From assembly GCA_958299035.1 (NCBI GenBank), contig CATQJL010000316.1:50093585-50157584 (forward strand): 64,000 nt of DNA. Reading direction: 5' to 3'. The translations under genes were made by a program, and so were the position numbers. The DNA is from Cylicocyclus nassatus. Its lineage: Eukaryota; Nematoda; Chromadorea; Rhabditida; Strongylidae. The notes beneath the pieces are model-generated. The model did no database searches and had not been told where the DNA came from. It saw nothing but the letters and a program-made list of their open reading frames with translations. Of this stretch, positions 10,963-25,900 are shown one piece after another (the stretch's first letter is position 1; the number at the start of each line of letters is the position of its first letter).

Positions 10963-13900
10963 ATGGTGTCCACCACAGCATGGATAATTGCTATCGCTTT
11001 TCTTGCAACAGGTAATTTTCAGAACCGTCTAGTATCGTAAGAATGCCATGGAGTCATTCCGACTCGTATTTGCGACTTGAAGACTTACAAGGGAAGGAAG
11101 TTTGCGGTCAAAGCGGCCTTTTAAAACGGGATGTATATTGTTTTGGGGACCTGGAACGCTGATTCTAAATTTGCTTTTCTTAATTGCGGAGCAGTTCTGG
11201 AAGTGGGGCTATGAAGGTTTTGGTGGCCGAAGCTGGGCAGTCGCATACAAGTACGGTCAGGAGCGCCATGCCGTCGTGTAGGCTATGTAGAGGGTCGTGC
11301 AACGATTTTGCAGCAGATGCTCCCAGGTTCTCTTTACCCGTATTTTTCGTTTTGCAATTTTTCAAAAAAAAAACTCTTAGAGCTTGGGTACCGTTCACTA
11401 CCGTTCACACACTGCCCCCCTCTCTTTTATCTCAGTCGCAAACCAGTTCAATGCTCTTCTCGAAAGTATTGAGCTGTTAACCACACTTTGATTCGACGGG
11501 ATTGGCGGCTGGAAGGCGAACGCTTGCACCCGCAACGCTCTCTCGAGCGTGCTCTCTGCTTATTGCCTTGTCTTAATTGAACCTCGAAGCCACGCCTTAC
11601 TGCCTCCCGTTAAAATGGGTGAGTTTCGCAACTTTTATAACTTTTCGCTTTTTGCATGTGGTACACTAAACTTCGGAGATGTGTAGACTATGATTTGATC
11701 TACAAACACTGATTGTTCCGGATTCTGGCAACGGGTTACGGCAGGTGTAGAGTAAAAAGACAAAAAACTCACGAATTGTTTCAGATCGTTACAGTTCCAG
11801 ATCGAACTTGTTCTAAGGGTTTCTCGACACGCTGATTACGAAAATCATGTTCATTCTGTAAGACAATGCATTTTTGAAAGGGCCGTAAACATTTCTAGTT
11901 TGAAGGCAAGTGAAGGTGATACTTGTGTTCAGCATGTAGAACCCTAGGATGTAGAATGTATTACAAAGGCTCGCCATATTATGAGATTTCGTTCACTAGT
12001 AAATGAGGAACCAGCATCAGGGCCCGGAACGCTGGTTTGTTTGGAGCATTTTTGAAAACGATGTCCCCTATGACTTTGGGAAGATTTACGAAGTTTCTTT
12101 TGACGTAAAAGTCGGTAGGGAAGCCCTTATTCAATCAGCATAACAATAAAAAGGCGAAAAAAAACGCACTTTAAGGTATCTAATACAACAAAAAAGCAAA
12201 AAAAAACATTCTGTGTTTGTCGAAAACTTGTGAGGCCAACCAAATCTGTGGCCTCAGCAATGACGATGCATTTCACATAGTTTAGAGAACGTCGCATGTG
12301 AATGGAGCGCGATATCTAGCAGTGCGTAGGTTTACAATATTTTTGGCTAAAAAAAGAGGAGAGGCAATAGTTTGATTCGCTCTCCTCGCTATATGATAGA
12401 CTTTTGAGCGTTCTAATTGTTCAAGTCAAAAAGTTCCAAAACTTATGTGAACTCTCCGAGATTTACGTTCCGAACCAACCCATTTGGTTTGGTGTTGGTC
12501 TGAAAACCAACAAATTCGGGAACGGGTTCTAGTACACATGAGTTTTTGAAACTTTACATAATACAGTGCTGACCATAATTATAAAGCCACTCTAGTAATC
12601 GTCGTAATTTTCCTTCTTGTCAATGAATCTGTCTGAAACTTTGCTGTATTGTGCGCATATTAACCTAACATGACTCTTCAAAACGGTATCTAGTCTTGTT
12701 GAGCTTGAAGGGAGAAAAACGAAATAATTTGAAATATTCTCAATGAAAGCTGGACAAAATTATAAAGCCGCCTGGTTTTTCTAATCACTATCGCATTCGT
12801 TAACTCTCAAATTTTTTGTACAATTACATCCCAAATATGAAACATTTGCAACATACGGCCTGTTATCCTACTCAACAGAAGCGATCACTGCATTTTTTGC
12901 TTTCAAAGGCATCAAGAGTTAGTCTGCTTTAACAAGAAGCTGGTTTGAGGAGTTTTCAAGCCCTTGTTTATTTCGAATTTTAGTCATAAAATCTACTGAT
13001 CCTTTTTTAAAAATGAGGTGAAGAACGCTAATAAACTCTGCGTAGTCTCTGCTATTGACGGACAAACTCCAACCTCAGCATAGGGTTGACCACTTTTGCA
13101 CCACAAAACTCTGTTTGCAATGTTCATAAAGCGCTGGATTTCATTTATCACCCTGCCTAAATGGTGATGCAGCTTTTGCAAGAACTTTTGAATTCCCTAA
13201 TGATGCAGTTGCGATTTAGAACTGAAAAACTTTTCACGAAAATTCCCTGCGAGCAAGATTCGATATAACCCTAGATCTCCTTATTTCGTTCTGTGTTTCA
13301 CGTCAAATTTCACCCAATGAATGATATTAGCTAATATTTCAAAGTTTTAAGCGTCTCCTGTTTTATCTCGTGACCTCAGCTGGCTTTGATTGTGCAGGAT
13401 GCTCCACTCACATTCACTGGATGTCAACTGCGGCTGAACCAGAGTGCTCAATCCCGAAATTTTTTTAGCCATGCGCACAAGTTCACTGTTGTATGGCTGT
13501 CATAATGTCTACATTACAGTGCTTTCCGTTGCTTGAAAATCGAGTAGTTTTGTGGTGCGTCAACCCCATGGTGAGGTTGGAGTTTGTCCGTCAATATCAG
13601 CGACTATGCAGAATTTATGAGAGCGCTCTTCATCTCATTTATCAAAAAGGATCAGTAGTTTATGACTACAATTTGAAATAAACAAGAGCTTGAAAAGTCC
13701 TTGAACCAGCTGTCTGTTGAAGCAGATTGACTTTTGATGCTTTTAAAAGCAAAAAATGCAGTGATCCCTTCTATTTGAGTAGGACGACAGGCCGTAGGTG
13801 TTGCAAATGTTTCATATTTTAGGATGTGATTGTACAAACAAATTTGAGAGTCAAAGAATGATTAGATAGTGATTAGAAAAACCAGGTGGCTTTATAATTT

Positions 13901-16900
13901 TGTCCAGCTTTCATTAAGGGCTTTTTCAAATTTTTTCGTTTTTCTCTGTTCAAGCTCAACAAAACTGGAAGCGGTTTTGGAGGGTCATGTTAGGTTAACA
14001 TGCGCACAATACAGCAAAGTTTCAGAAAGATTCATTGACAAGAAGAAAATTAGAACGTTTTCTAGAGTGGCTCTACAATAATAGTCAGCACTACATAGTT
14101 TGGAGAAATATTGAATACACATAGCCCAAACTTGGTGCCATATGATTGTTTGTGCGCTGTAAACAAGCCATTTGTTTGTTTGAATCTTGCATTTGAAATA
14201 CGCGTTGACAGCATGTTATATGCAAGACTCTTGAGATAAAGGTAGAAAGCCAACAAACACAAATTGACACCTACACATGTTGGTGAATATAATAAGATGC
14301 ATATACAAGCTTAGCTAACATGTGCAGATACCAGTGGCAATCGCAGGATTTCCGTCCGATTTCACTACAAAATTTTTCTGATATGCTCTTCAAAGTTCTT
14401 ACAGGCTAATAAATTCGAAATTTCAAAGGAAAAAGGGGCGTAACGCTAACCACTCTCTAGGTGAATGTTTTCCTAAAACTAAATTAATTCAAAAATTTTA
14501 AAATATTTTAATGATTTACAAACTAAAGAAGTCACCTGCGCATTTTTATAACTCAAACAAGTGACTTTCAAAATGTCGCGACCCATTCTCTCGAGGAGGG
14601 AGGGCGCCCCTCCCCTCTTGTACGCCATTGTCGAGCCCTACGAGTTTTAACAAAATTGCAAGAAAAATACAAGAAAAGAATTGAACCTAGCATTTGCCTG
14701 CAAGGCAGCCGCACTGCCCTTTGATTCAACTGACTTGGCGCCTGCAAGGCGGGATTTTGTGACCTAGTTAAGACTAGGTAATGAGGGCAGCGCGCGGGAG
14801 AGACGCAGACCACGCGGGAGAGACGCTTGCACCCTCGACGCAGACAGCGTCGAGGGTGCAAGCGGCCTTAGTTAGGTCACGAACTCCCGCCTTCCAGGCG
14901 CCAAGCCAGTTGAATCAAGGGTCACACCAGCCGATACTTGACGATACGGGCTCTTGATCGTGCTCGGCTTCGACTTTAGAAACCTTCGTAATTCCTCTCC
15001 CACAAACGCCCGCAGATACGGAAAGGAAATGAACCAGCGTTCCAGGCCACACAAGACAGTATACATCCCCTTCTTGGGAGGGCACTTCGACTAACCTTCA
15101 TTCCTTTGTTAGATGTACGAGAATTCGCTGCCATCTTCAACTTAACAACTAATTGATTAATCGCGGCTTAGAAAGTTTATCAATCGTGGTTCCTTATTTT
15201 GAAGGAAAAAGGAGATGCTGCAAAGAATGCGGGACTGCTCCGTCGCTGGAGTATCTTTGGTTATCCAGTGTTCCTCCCAGCTTTAACCGTAACCTCTCAC
15301 CTTCCAGCTTCATGAGCCGTTGCTTTAGTTGATACTGTGACAGTTGAGAATTTTCCCATAGAGTGGGAGACTTGATAAGAACAGATAGTTCAATGCCTAG
15401 ACGCAAGGACGACAATGGGATTTGATGAACTTCTCAATCAGAAGTTGATATTGATCGAAAGTTGGAATTTGCACTTGGTGATGATAAATGTGAAACAATA
15501 ATTGGGAGTTAACACCTATTCCGATTTTTGAGATAAGACAGTATTCCTAACAAATCTGTTTGCGATCCAATGTGTAGGATGGCTGCGGCCTCACAACTAA
15601 AAGTTACTAGATCGCATACGGTATCTGCTGCGGACCTTAGCCAAAGAAGTCATACACTCAACTGAGATCGTCAGGCGCGCCTTCGAATGAGAGAACGACG
15701 GCGATGACTGCAGCGGAGTCATAAACTAGTGGAGTGGTTTTGACGAGGCTAGACAGAGGGTTTGAAACCGGTATAGGGCGGAAGGTCTGACATACGTCCA
15801 TCAAAACCGACCCCCCCCCCCCCCTCACTTACAGCTTACCTGGGCGACCTGTGTTCCCCATTTACCGCAATCTCATAGTGACCGCTCGGGAAATGAAACC
15901 TAATTAGGAGTGTTTGATCGTTGAAGTCCGTACGCCTAAGCAATTTTACACGATACGCGGTATAGGGTCCTGCATGATCGCAAGAGTCAGACGTGCGTAC
16001 GGCCATTGGCCGCGCACGTTCGATGTCCGTCCCACGACTCAGGTGCCAGACTTACCCTGTTCAACAGGTTTATTCGGTTCATCCCCTCTACTATTGGTCA
16101 GTGCATTGATTTGATCAATAGTGAATAAGTGAACCGGGCGAACCAGTTGAACAGGATAAGTATGACACCCGCCTCAGTGACATCGGACGTGCGCTGCGCT
16201 ATGGCCGTGCGCACGTCCGACTTCCGCGATCGCGCAGGCCCCTATACTTGGCGTGAACTCTCTCCTAGGTATGAGTTTCCTTATCACTTTCCTCGCGTAA
16301 CTTTCATAGGAAAGGAGGGCTTAGGATCAAACTATTACAGTGGAGAGATGGTTTCGAACTACTTTTGAATATAGAGCGGTTTATGGTAAAACGTAAGTTA
16401 ATCGGGCCAGGGGCGCAAGGCTACAAAACTCGAGCAGCCTGTCTTATAGTGGGGTAGCGCTTGACCCCATTAATTTTATCTCCACGGAACTTTTGCATGA
16501 GCTGCTTGATTACGACTCTCCTCTCTCTCCAGTCCCCTATACGACACCCCAGGTCGGGTGCGCCTGACCCCACGCTTGACTCTGGTTTGGAAGTTTTACT
16601 TGTCGCTACATTTGCAACATCGCCAATGCTAGCCTGCGATCTCTTAAAGCATTTATGCAATCAAGTCATCTGTTTTAGCATACTTTACAATTTTCACATC
16701 CAACAATATCTGGGACCATTTGATTCAACTTATTGCTTTGCCAAATCTGTGAAGGGGCCTGTGAAAAGCGAAGGCCGAAGAACTGTTTTTCATTCGCTGC
16801 GCTTATTGTACATATATATTGCTTCTATGCTATATATATAGCATTTTGTACAATGTTATCCTCCATGTTCATTAATTGTGTTGCTATCGAGAGGTTTTTA

Positions 16901-19900
16901 GAGTAGGGAAAACTCGAAGAAAAAAGTGCAAGAGTTCAAAAAAAACCTGCTTTGATGCGTGTAGATGTTTCACAGATCGCCTGCGAGTATGGCGATGTTG
17001 CAAAAAAACCCAGCAATAGAAGGTTTCAAACTCGCTACCTTACACTTTATAGCTAGAGCCACTCACCATTAAATTACTTGTGCCTCCATTGGGACTGTAG
17101 CCGCCTCTCCATACCGAAGCGCGTCTAGCATTTCGCATTCATTTCCTGTACAACTCTTTCAGCAAGGGTGTGTAGCAAATACTGAGGTCATACACGAGAT
17201 CAGCCGAAAACTTACAACACATTACATTTCGACTCTCCCAACTCTCCCTGTATTCTTTGTTAGTGAGTAACTTGCAAGTAGCGAGACGCGCTCTTGCGCA
17301 TCGTGTTTATCACAGCGAAATTATATTGAATCAAACCAGAATAGTGTGAAAGCAATGTTTTGAGCACAAGCGTGATAAGTTCAGTAAAGTTCGTTATTTT
17401 CAGGTACAACGGAAAAGACGCCCGCACCCACAGAAACAGGTAAGAATCTGCTTTTTGACAGCGTCCTTTCCTATTCATCTTCGATGATGTACGTATAAGA
17501 TAACCGTGATAACCGTCACTCTGCTTCGTTTGTGAGATCTGAAATAACAGACCGGTGATTGTAGCATCAGTAACATTATTGCAAGCTGGGAGTGTCAAAC
17601 ATACTTCTAAAAACCTCTGCTGTGACACGTAGATTTCTACTTTTCCTCTTTGAGCCCAGCTGTATTACTGTAGTGCAATCAAGGGTCTGGATATTTGATG
17701 CTATTGCGAGACTTAGCTAAAACGACAGATTTTGAAACAGATTCTTGCTACATAGGTACTTGAGATAACTTTGTAAAACCTGCTTATCTCAAAACAGCAA
17801 AACTTACATGATCTGGAGGTTGTGCCTCGAGTGTGGCATCAAACCTATTGAGACAAATTCTTAGGCATGCTCTCGATTGAGGAACTTCCAAGTAGCTTCA
17901 TTCTTTGTTCTCAATCCCCTCTGCCCATGGCAGAAATTCTGTCAACGTGCTATTTGCGCATGCAAGCTAATCATTTTCCGTTTCTAAGAAGGAAATGATA
18001 CACGACGGTAATTTTGTGATGAGATGTAATCCACCCCTACCTGTTTCTATAGGTTCATTAATAAACAATATAATCTATTAAGTTGGCTAATAAACAATCT
18101 CGGTCGTCTTTCTGGCTTCTGCAAGTGCTGCAGCAACTAATTGTTGAACTGTTTGGCATTTCTATTAGGTTGTTAAATAAGTTTTGTTACACTTAACTTC
18201 TAAGAACGATAACTCATGCACCTCATATTCTTTACAGGGCTACAAAGTACCATTCGATAGAGCAAAGCAAACTCTACAAGGTGGTATGCAAAAGTTCGCA
18301 CCAGCTCCGATCCACCGTAACTTTGCATCCAAAATCTGAGTCGCAGTGAAGGCTCAAAAATTGCGAAAAATTCATATCTCTGTTCAGAAAATCCCTACGA
18401 ATCTCCAACTTGCTCATAAAAATTGCCCACTATATCAAACAATCATATGCACCATTGCTGTATTTCTTCCTCATCTAGAACTCGAGAAAAGGAAAATTTT
18501 TTACTTTTTACAAAAACGAAGCTATGCTGTTTCTATCCATGTAGCTGTATACTACAAGCCCTTAAAAGTATAACCGTGAATTTTCAGCTTCCCAGAAGCC
18601 CTAGTTTTCGAAAAAATACCCAATTTAGCCTTGAAAACCCAAGTGAGAGAAACTAAATTTGGTATTTTTCGAAAACTGGGGCTTCTGGGAAGCTAAAAAT
18701 TCACGGTTATACTGCTTATGGCTTGTAGTATACAGCTACACAGATAGGAACAGCATAGCTTCGTTTTTGTAAAAACTAAAAAAATTTCCTTTTCTCGATT
18801 TCTAGATGAGGAAAAATACAGCAACGGTGCATATGAGTGTTTGATATAGTGGGCAATTTTTATGAGCAAGCTGGAGCTTCGTAGGATTTTTCTGAACAAA
18901 GATATGAATTTTTCGCAATTTTTGAGCCTTCACTGCGACTCAGATTTTGAATGCAAAGTTACGGTGGATCGGAGCTGGTGCGAACTTTTGCACACCACCT
19001 TGTAGAGCTTGCTTTGATCTATCGAATGGTGCCCTGTAGCCCTGTAAAGAATATGAGGTGCATGACTTATTGTCGTTAGAAGTTAAGTGTAACAAGACTT
19101 ATGTAACAACCTAATAGAAAGAACACTTTATTGAGAATTTCAAGCGTTGGAAAGGCGCAAAAAATCAAGACTTTCTAGTGTTCTCATTGTGCGAAAACCC
19201 AAAATAATTTCGTTTTTCTCTGTCAAAGAATTTTAGAATGGCTCACAAGTTTCATTCTTATCCGCTACATCAAAGTCGTTGTATATCCAAACACCAAATT
19301 TCTCGTCCTACATCCACCGTAGTATGAGGGCAAACTTACAAATTCAAAGGACTGAGTTATTGAGAATTGGGGCATTATCTTGAGGCACAATTCCTCTATT
19401 CATAAAAAATGCTGAGTAGTTGGTATGTGATAGCAGAAGTTTTGAAGTGCTTTCCCACAGAAAAGCCTTGGATAAAAAACAATAAGATAAGTTTTTATGA
19501 AAACTTGCATGCCCAAACAAAATTATTTTTTAGCCAACCTACTATATATTGAAACGCAAACTCCAAAGCTATTTTCGCTAATCACTGTGCTACTCTTCAA
19601 ATGAATTATGGGCTCTTTTGTCACCAAAGTTTACTGTTCTTAAAAGAACAGAAACAAATGACAACGTCCTCGACATTACTTCAAGCTTACAAGGAAACCA
19701 TATCTAGTCGAAGTGGCCTTTCTAGGTGAATGTATAGCACATCAAAGAGCGTGAAACGCTGATTTCAAATTTGCACCCTTATCCGCACGTATCCGAGAAG
19801 TTATGAGCTTTTATTGGAGCAGAAAATTAAATATGAATTTACGGTAAATTGAGTGCTGAGATCTTCCTAGCCCTCAGATAAAGAAATCAGCTGCGATGTA

Positions 19901-22900
19901 ATTTTTGCTAGCTGGCTTTCAGGGTCCGCTTGGACCGTGGGGCCGAAGAGGATTAAATGATAACTATTCTGTTCCTGTTCCTAATCCGGGCAGTGCGCTT
20001 CTGTGTGGACTTGTCTTATCTCCTATCCGCGCTTCAAGACACCCCATCCTCCTCACCGTGAAATGTAGATGGAATCTACCGCCCTTTTACATGTTTGTTT
20101 GGAACAATGTTCATTTTCCTTGGTGCAAGTAAACAAATAAATATGTCGATGGAAGGACTAAGCAAAGCCGCAAAAGCAGCCTATCGTATGCGCAGGGGTT
20201 GAAAACATATGTGTGCCAAGTTTGGCGCTTCTTCGTTCACTCGCATAAATTTTTCGACACATACTTCGCAGAAACATACTTACAAACTTTGAGTTTTATC
20301 TGTGTAGACTAGTGGCGTACCCAGGATTCCGCTCGGGGGGAGGGGGGGGGGGCGACAAAAAAATTTTTCTGATGAAGGTGCGTGCATTATCCACGCACTC
20401 CGAAAAATTTTTTGGTATGCTTCCCAAAATTTTTTTCGGTTCCACCCTCAGCCACGCCCCGAAGAATTTTCTCTTAGGGCGAAATTTGAATTTTTAGAAA
20501 ATTTAAAAAATTATTTTAATCATCTACAAGTATAAACAAGTTATTTGCAAGTTTTTATAACTCATTACAGGGCCCCTAAGTTGCAGAGTCGTTTGCATCA
20601 GAGGCGCCGGCCCGCGCGACTGCGTCGGGCATTTTGCCATGCCTCGATCGATGGCGCCGGCGCCGACATTGTTTTCTCTGCCGTTTCGTCCCTTTTCTTT
20701 GTTTTTTTGCTCATTGAACCCTTACCAAGCCTCATCATAATTTTTCGAAGTAGTCCCATGTCGGCAATCGGCCTCACATTCCTTTGTACCCCTAGGTTAT
20801 GTTTTTTAGGATTTTTAGCATGGCAAAAGAAGTTATTGTGGCTTAGTCAATTCGCAGAGGTACAGGTGTGTCACTTAGGGCCGAATGCACTAACCACCCC
20901 CGCTGGGGAGGGGATCGCAGCTCAAAAGAAAGCTTTATATTTCGAAACTCTACATACCTGGATTTCCCGTTGTGTACCTATCCGTAAGTATTCCTACTAC
21001 CCTTCACTATGAACATGTTGAAGAGGAGCGAGAAGCTGTACGAACCGCATTTTCCAGTTTTTGTATGATCCCTGATGATCCCCGGCGCTTTTCTTTAAAG
21101 TCATTTTTCTTTCTCCGAAGTTAACGAAAACCTTCCAAAGTTGTACTGAACATTTAACACAACAGTGCTAAGCATGTTGCTGATGAGAACAAATAAGTCG
21201 AATTTTTCGGTAAACTTCAAATTTCGACCTGTGGATCATCGAAAATTTCATGACTTCAAAACATCATTTGCTCTTATCAGCAACATGCTTAGCACTGTCG
21301 GGTTAGATAATCTGCACAACTTTGGAGGTTTTTCGTTAACTTCGGGGAAAGAAAAATGAAATCAAAGAAAAGCGGAGGGGATCATCAGGGATCATACAAA
21401 AGCTGGAAAATGCGGCTCGTACAGCTTCTCGCTCCTCTTCAACATGTTCATAGTGAAGGGTAGTATGAATACTTACGGATAGGCACACAATGTGAAATCC
21501 AGGTATCTGGAGTTTCGAAATTAAAGCTTTATTTCAAGCTGCGATCCCCTCCCCGCGGGGATGTTAGTGCATGCGGCCCTTACTTACTTGCTTGCCCCCT
21601 CCCCTCCCCCCTCGGTACGCCACTGGTGTAGATCTATATACAGTAGAGAGTATACATTGAATAAGTTGCTCTGACACCGGAGTCAGCACTTCACTGCGAA
21701 ATTACTTGAAATCCAGAAAAGGCTCAAAAGCGACATTAGCGGGCGAACGCGATGTCGCGTATCTATGCGGTGGTGAAGCAGCGCCCTCATACATCCTGAG
21801 GCTAATAAACCCGCCTGTTCATCCCTAATTGTGCTTTCGTCCGGCATTAGACCTCATATACAATTCATCACAAATGACGGCGATCACCAAGTACCTTGTT
21901 GCTGAAGGCTTTTCTTGGAATCTGTAAGATGTTACTGCTAAATCGAAATGTTTAAAACAAGTTCGTTGCAGTAATTTAATCTTTAGATCATAGATGTTTG
22001 AGGAATGATTTTCTTTTCTTTTTACCTCTATCGATCTTCATCGAGTCTTGAGCAAAGCTTTTTTGAGCTGACTCCCCTACTCCTGCTGCGCCAATTGGAT
22101 GAGCCCGATTTTACAGTCGGTGTCAACGATGGGCTCTCTTTCCGATCAGTTGAACGCAACGGTAGATCCCCGTGCTGCGTACGCGGTCGCGCCGTTTGAG
22201 CGCCCAAATTGGCCGCATCAAGGGAAGCTACGCAATGCTCATGCGCTACGGTTGCATAGTTTTTACGGAAAAGGGGCACGTGGTTGACACTGACTGTACG
22301 CTCGTACGCAATTTCCTAGGGTAAGGGGAACAAGATTCCTAATGTAGCATGGGGCGTCAGCAAAACTACTGCGATCTGTTACAATGAAATGATAGCGCTC
22401 CCCGCAGTAAGGACTATCATGCACGGTTATGAATGTAACTTTCTATCTCTGCTATGGAGGAAACCTTCCTCGCAAATCGTCAATATTAAATGTCTCTTGT
22501 TTATTCGGCAATTGCATTTGTCACCTTATTTTAGAGGAAACGGAGAATGCTGAAGATGCAAAAATGGACGCGCAAGCACCACAGTTAGATATGGCAGCGC
22601 AGAAACCAGGCTTTGGAGGAAAGCGAAAACATGGAGACATGCAAGAAATGGCGGGAAATAACATGGGGATGCATGAAATGAGAAGAATGCAGAGTAATGA
22701 TATGGAAACGCAGGGAATGCAAGGAATGAAAGGAATGTCAAAAAATGGAATGCAGGGTATGCAGGGAATGACACGAGATAATATGGGAACGCAGGGAATG
22801 TCAAGTAATGGAAGGGAGGGGATGGAAGGAATGTCGCGAAATGATATGGAAACGCAGAGAATGCAAGGAATGCAAGGAATGTCAACAAATGGGAAGGAGG

Positions 22901-25900
22901 AAACGCAAGGAAAGCCACGAAATAACTTGGGATCGCTAGGAATGAACGGATGGTCTGGAAATAGAATGCAGGAAAGGCAAGGAATGACACGAGATAATAT
23001 GGGAATGCAGGAAATGCAAGGAATGCAAGGAATGTCAACAAATGGAATGGAGGAAACGCAAGGAAAGCCACGAAATAACTTAGGATCGCTAGGAATGAAA
23101 GGTTGGTCTGGAAATAGAATGCAGGGAAGGCAGGGAATGACACGAGATAATTTGGGAACGCTGGGAACGCAGGAAATGCAAGGAATGCAAGGAATGTCAA
23201 CAAACGGAATGGAGGAAGCGCAAGGAAAGCCACGCAATAACTTGGGATCGCTAGGAATGAAAGGATGGTCTGGAAATAGAATGCAGGGAAGGCAGGGAAT
23301 GACACGAGATAATATGGGAACGCAAGAAATGCAAGGAATGCAAGGAATGTCAACAAATGGAATGGAGGGAATGCAAGGAATGCCACGAAATAACTTGGGA
23401 TCGCTGGGAATGCAAGGATGGTCTGGAAATAGAATGCAGGGAATGCAGGGAATAACACGAACTAACATGGGAACACAGGGAATGCATGGAACGCCAGGTA
23501 AAATGTATCTCTTTGAAAGGCACGTCCAGGCAAATCTGTATACGGGGTTTTGATGTGGAAAGTAATTTTGGGGCCCTAACTAAGACACTGCCCAAGCGGC
23601 AGTTCAAATGATGAACTCACAGTTGAGATATTCGCCTCCAAACTGAACCCCGAGATCGTATTCGCACGGCGCAACACGCGTGGGTTCTCGCGCGAAACCG
23701 ATTTGTCGCGCCATGAATCCATGCGAATACGATCCCGGGGTCCAGTTTGGAGGCGAATAGGTCAACTGTGAGCTCACCATTTGAGCTGCCGCTTGGGCAG
23801 ATTTTTAGTTAATGCTCCAAGATTACCCTTCAAGTGAGATCCCTATAGGCCCAGATTTGCCTGTACGCTGCCTTTAAAAAAAGCCCCTAAAGTAGACGTC
23901 TATGGACGAACGTGGCGCGATTGGACAAAGGGCGCGTGATTATATAAGGTTTAACCTTCCTCTCTCACAGGCACAGTCGTCGATTCTGACGGCGAGTCCC
24001 ACGCGGCCGCCTTGCATGGGCGCTGCACATTGTTCACGAGCAGTCCTCTGATTATTTGCTCAGCTTGATTGTGGCGAACTTTAATCGCACCTCAGGGGTG
24101 GCAAAATGGGATCAGAAGACACGTTATCGAATGCGGGGCAGAGCCCAAGCAAGATGGCGGGCCGAAATCGAGCCATTGAAGTCAGCGACACTTTAATGTG
24201 TCCACAAACTGCAGCATATTTGATAACTGGTACTCATTTTCACCTCGGAACTGAAATTTTGTCGCAACTTCGCAACTGTTCCCCTTTGCTGAGATTACCA
24301 CTAATTCGCGTTTCGTTCGTTTATGTTTACTATCTCCTCCACATCAATCACATCACGTTCTAAAAATGGATGACTTAGCTCCATCGTGGCATGCTGTACA
24401 TGAATTTATTGCTCAAATGAATGGATAAAGTAAAAAAATTCGAAATACGAAAAAAGAAATTACATGTCGCAGCATATTTCCATGGTCGACCATTTTGCCC
24501 TAACCCTAGATCTTGTATCCATAAATTTGAATATTCCTGACAACACATCTTCGTCCCCACCCCTCGCACAGTCCCTGCATTCCTAATTCTTACGAAATCC
24601 GAATATGTCCCATATGTGATAACTGTTACAATGAATTCAAGTTATTTCGTCCAGATTTAGTTTTGATGAAGTGGGCCCTTCATAGTATCCAATTGTCGTC
24701 GCAATCATAACGTCTACAACAATGCTTGGGGGGAGGGGGGAGGGAGGGAGGGGTCTGCCATACGTGTTATCGAGTGAAGGAACGAACACCCCAATTAGGC
24801 ACCTCCTCCGCGGACTACTGTCTTAACACGATGCACAACAGTAGGACGAAGGGACCAGCAGTGCGCGTAGGCGGTACCTAACTGAGGTGCCTCTACCCCT
24901 TGAAAAGTGTCAAGTTAAAACGTGGAGGTGATGATAGGCATAAACAAGTAAAGAGATTTTAGGAAGCTTATGCAAGTGAAAGTCACGAAGTTGCGGCAAC
25001 TTTTCGTTCTCTAGGTGAACCCTCCCCCCCCCACCCTAATTACTGAATGACGTCGCAGACATGTAAACACATTTGAGTTCTTCTGCAACACTGTGAATGA
25101 GACAGAGGGTATGTGTGAAAAGCGATATGTTCTGGATTTCTTTGATTGGCCCCATTACAAAAGGTTAACATTCGCTTATTCGCTTATCTCGCAGGTCGCA
25201 TGGAGGCGATGTAGATATAGTCTAGTAGATTGCTGGGTTTTTGTGCTGCAATGAGGTGCCGACAGCACGTGCGCGTGAAGCAAATACTATGCCAAAGATG
25301 CCACCAAATTTCGCTTGAAAAAAAGAAGCCCATATTCACCATGGGTCAGCATCGCAATGGCTCCACAGTGTCAGATCTCTAGCCTGCGTACGCAGAGTTC
25401 AGGTAAGGTAACCATTTTTGTGACTACAAATTACCCTTCTGACGCCTTTCTCGCCCACGGCGGAAGTAACTTGTAGAGTCGCAATCGTGTCCATTAGGTC
25501 AGCGCAACAGTTTTGTGGGATTTTCGGATTTTCAAAATCTATCGACAAATAGGTTAGAATAAAGATAAACAAAAACTTCAAAATGCGTCAATGCAAAATT
25601 TCCTTCCCTTTCCAGCTGCTATTGGGTTGTTTCAAAAGTTCTACCCGTTTTCGAACTTTGATTTTGATTCACCGTAACTCTTCTCAGAAATAATCTTTGC
25701 AACTGCTATGAACTGTATTACAATCTGCAAATCTTTGTCTATTCTGCGCACTCTTTAAGATTATTGCAGTAACATTGGAGAAGATCTTATAGGCGAAAAT
25801 CGAGGAACATCTCCTTGAAGAAACCTTCACTTTGCAAAAGCATAACTTGATTTGGAATTTAGCTAAGTTGCACAAGCACTGCTCACAGTGTAGCCCATAG

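Noticed and set aside
11614..11620. Tiny first exon ATGG followed by GTGAG
   Set aside because: Phase would allow joining to the exon at 17404 but would give no signal peptide, and one such motif is expected by chance.
15808..15825. C homopolymer and similar G runs at 20335, 37150 and 59702
   Set aside because: Simple homopolymers. They may form secondary structure, but nothing ties them to a gene or function.
20545..21012. Plus-strand frame of 155 codons
   Set aside because: It lies within the left arm of the hAT-like foldback and matches no transposase. It is a read-through of repeat sequence.
22521..23468. Minus-strand open frames of 310 and 315 codons opposite the repeat exon
   Set aside because: They arise because the repeated Met/Gln/Gly codons contain no stop in antisense. 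Composition is Phe/Pro/Ile/Ala only, there are no splice partners, and two frames are open at once.
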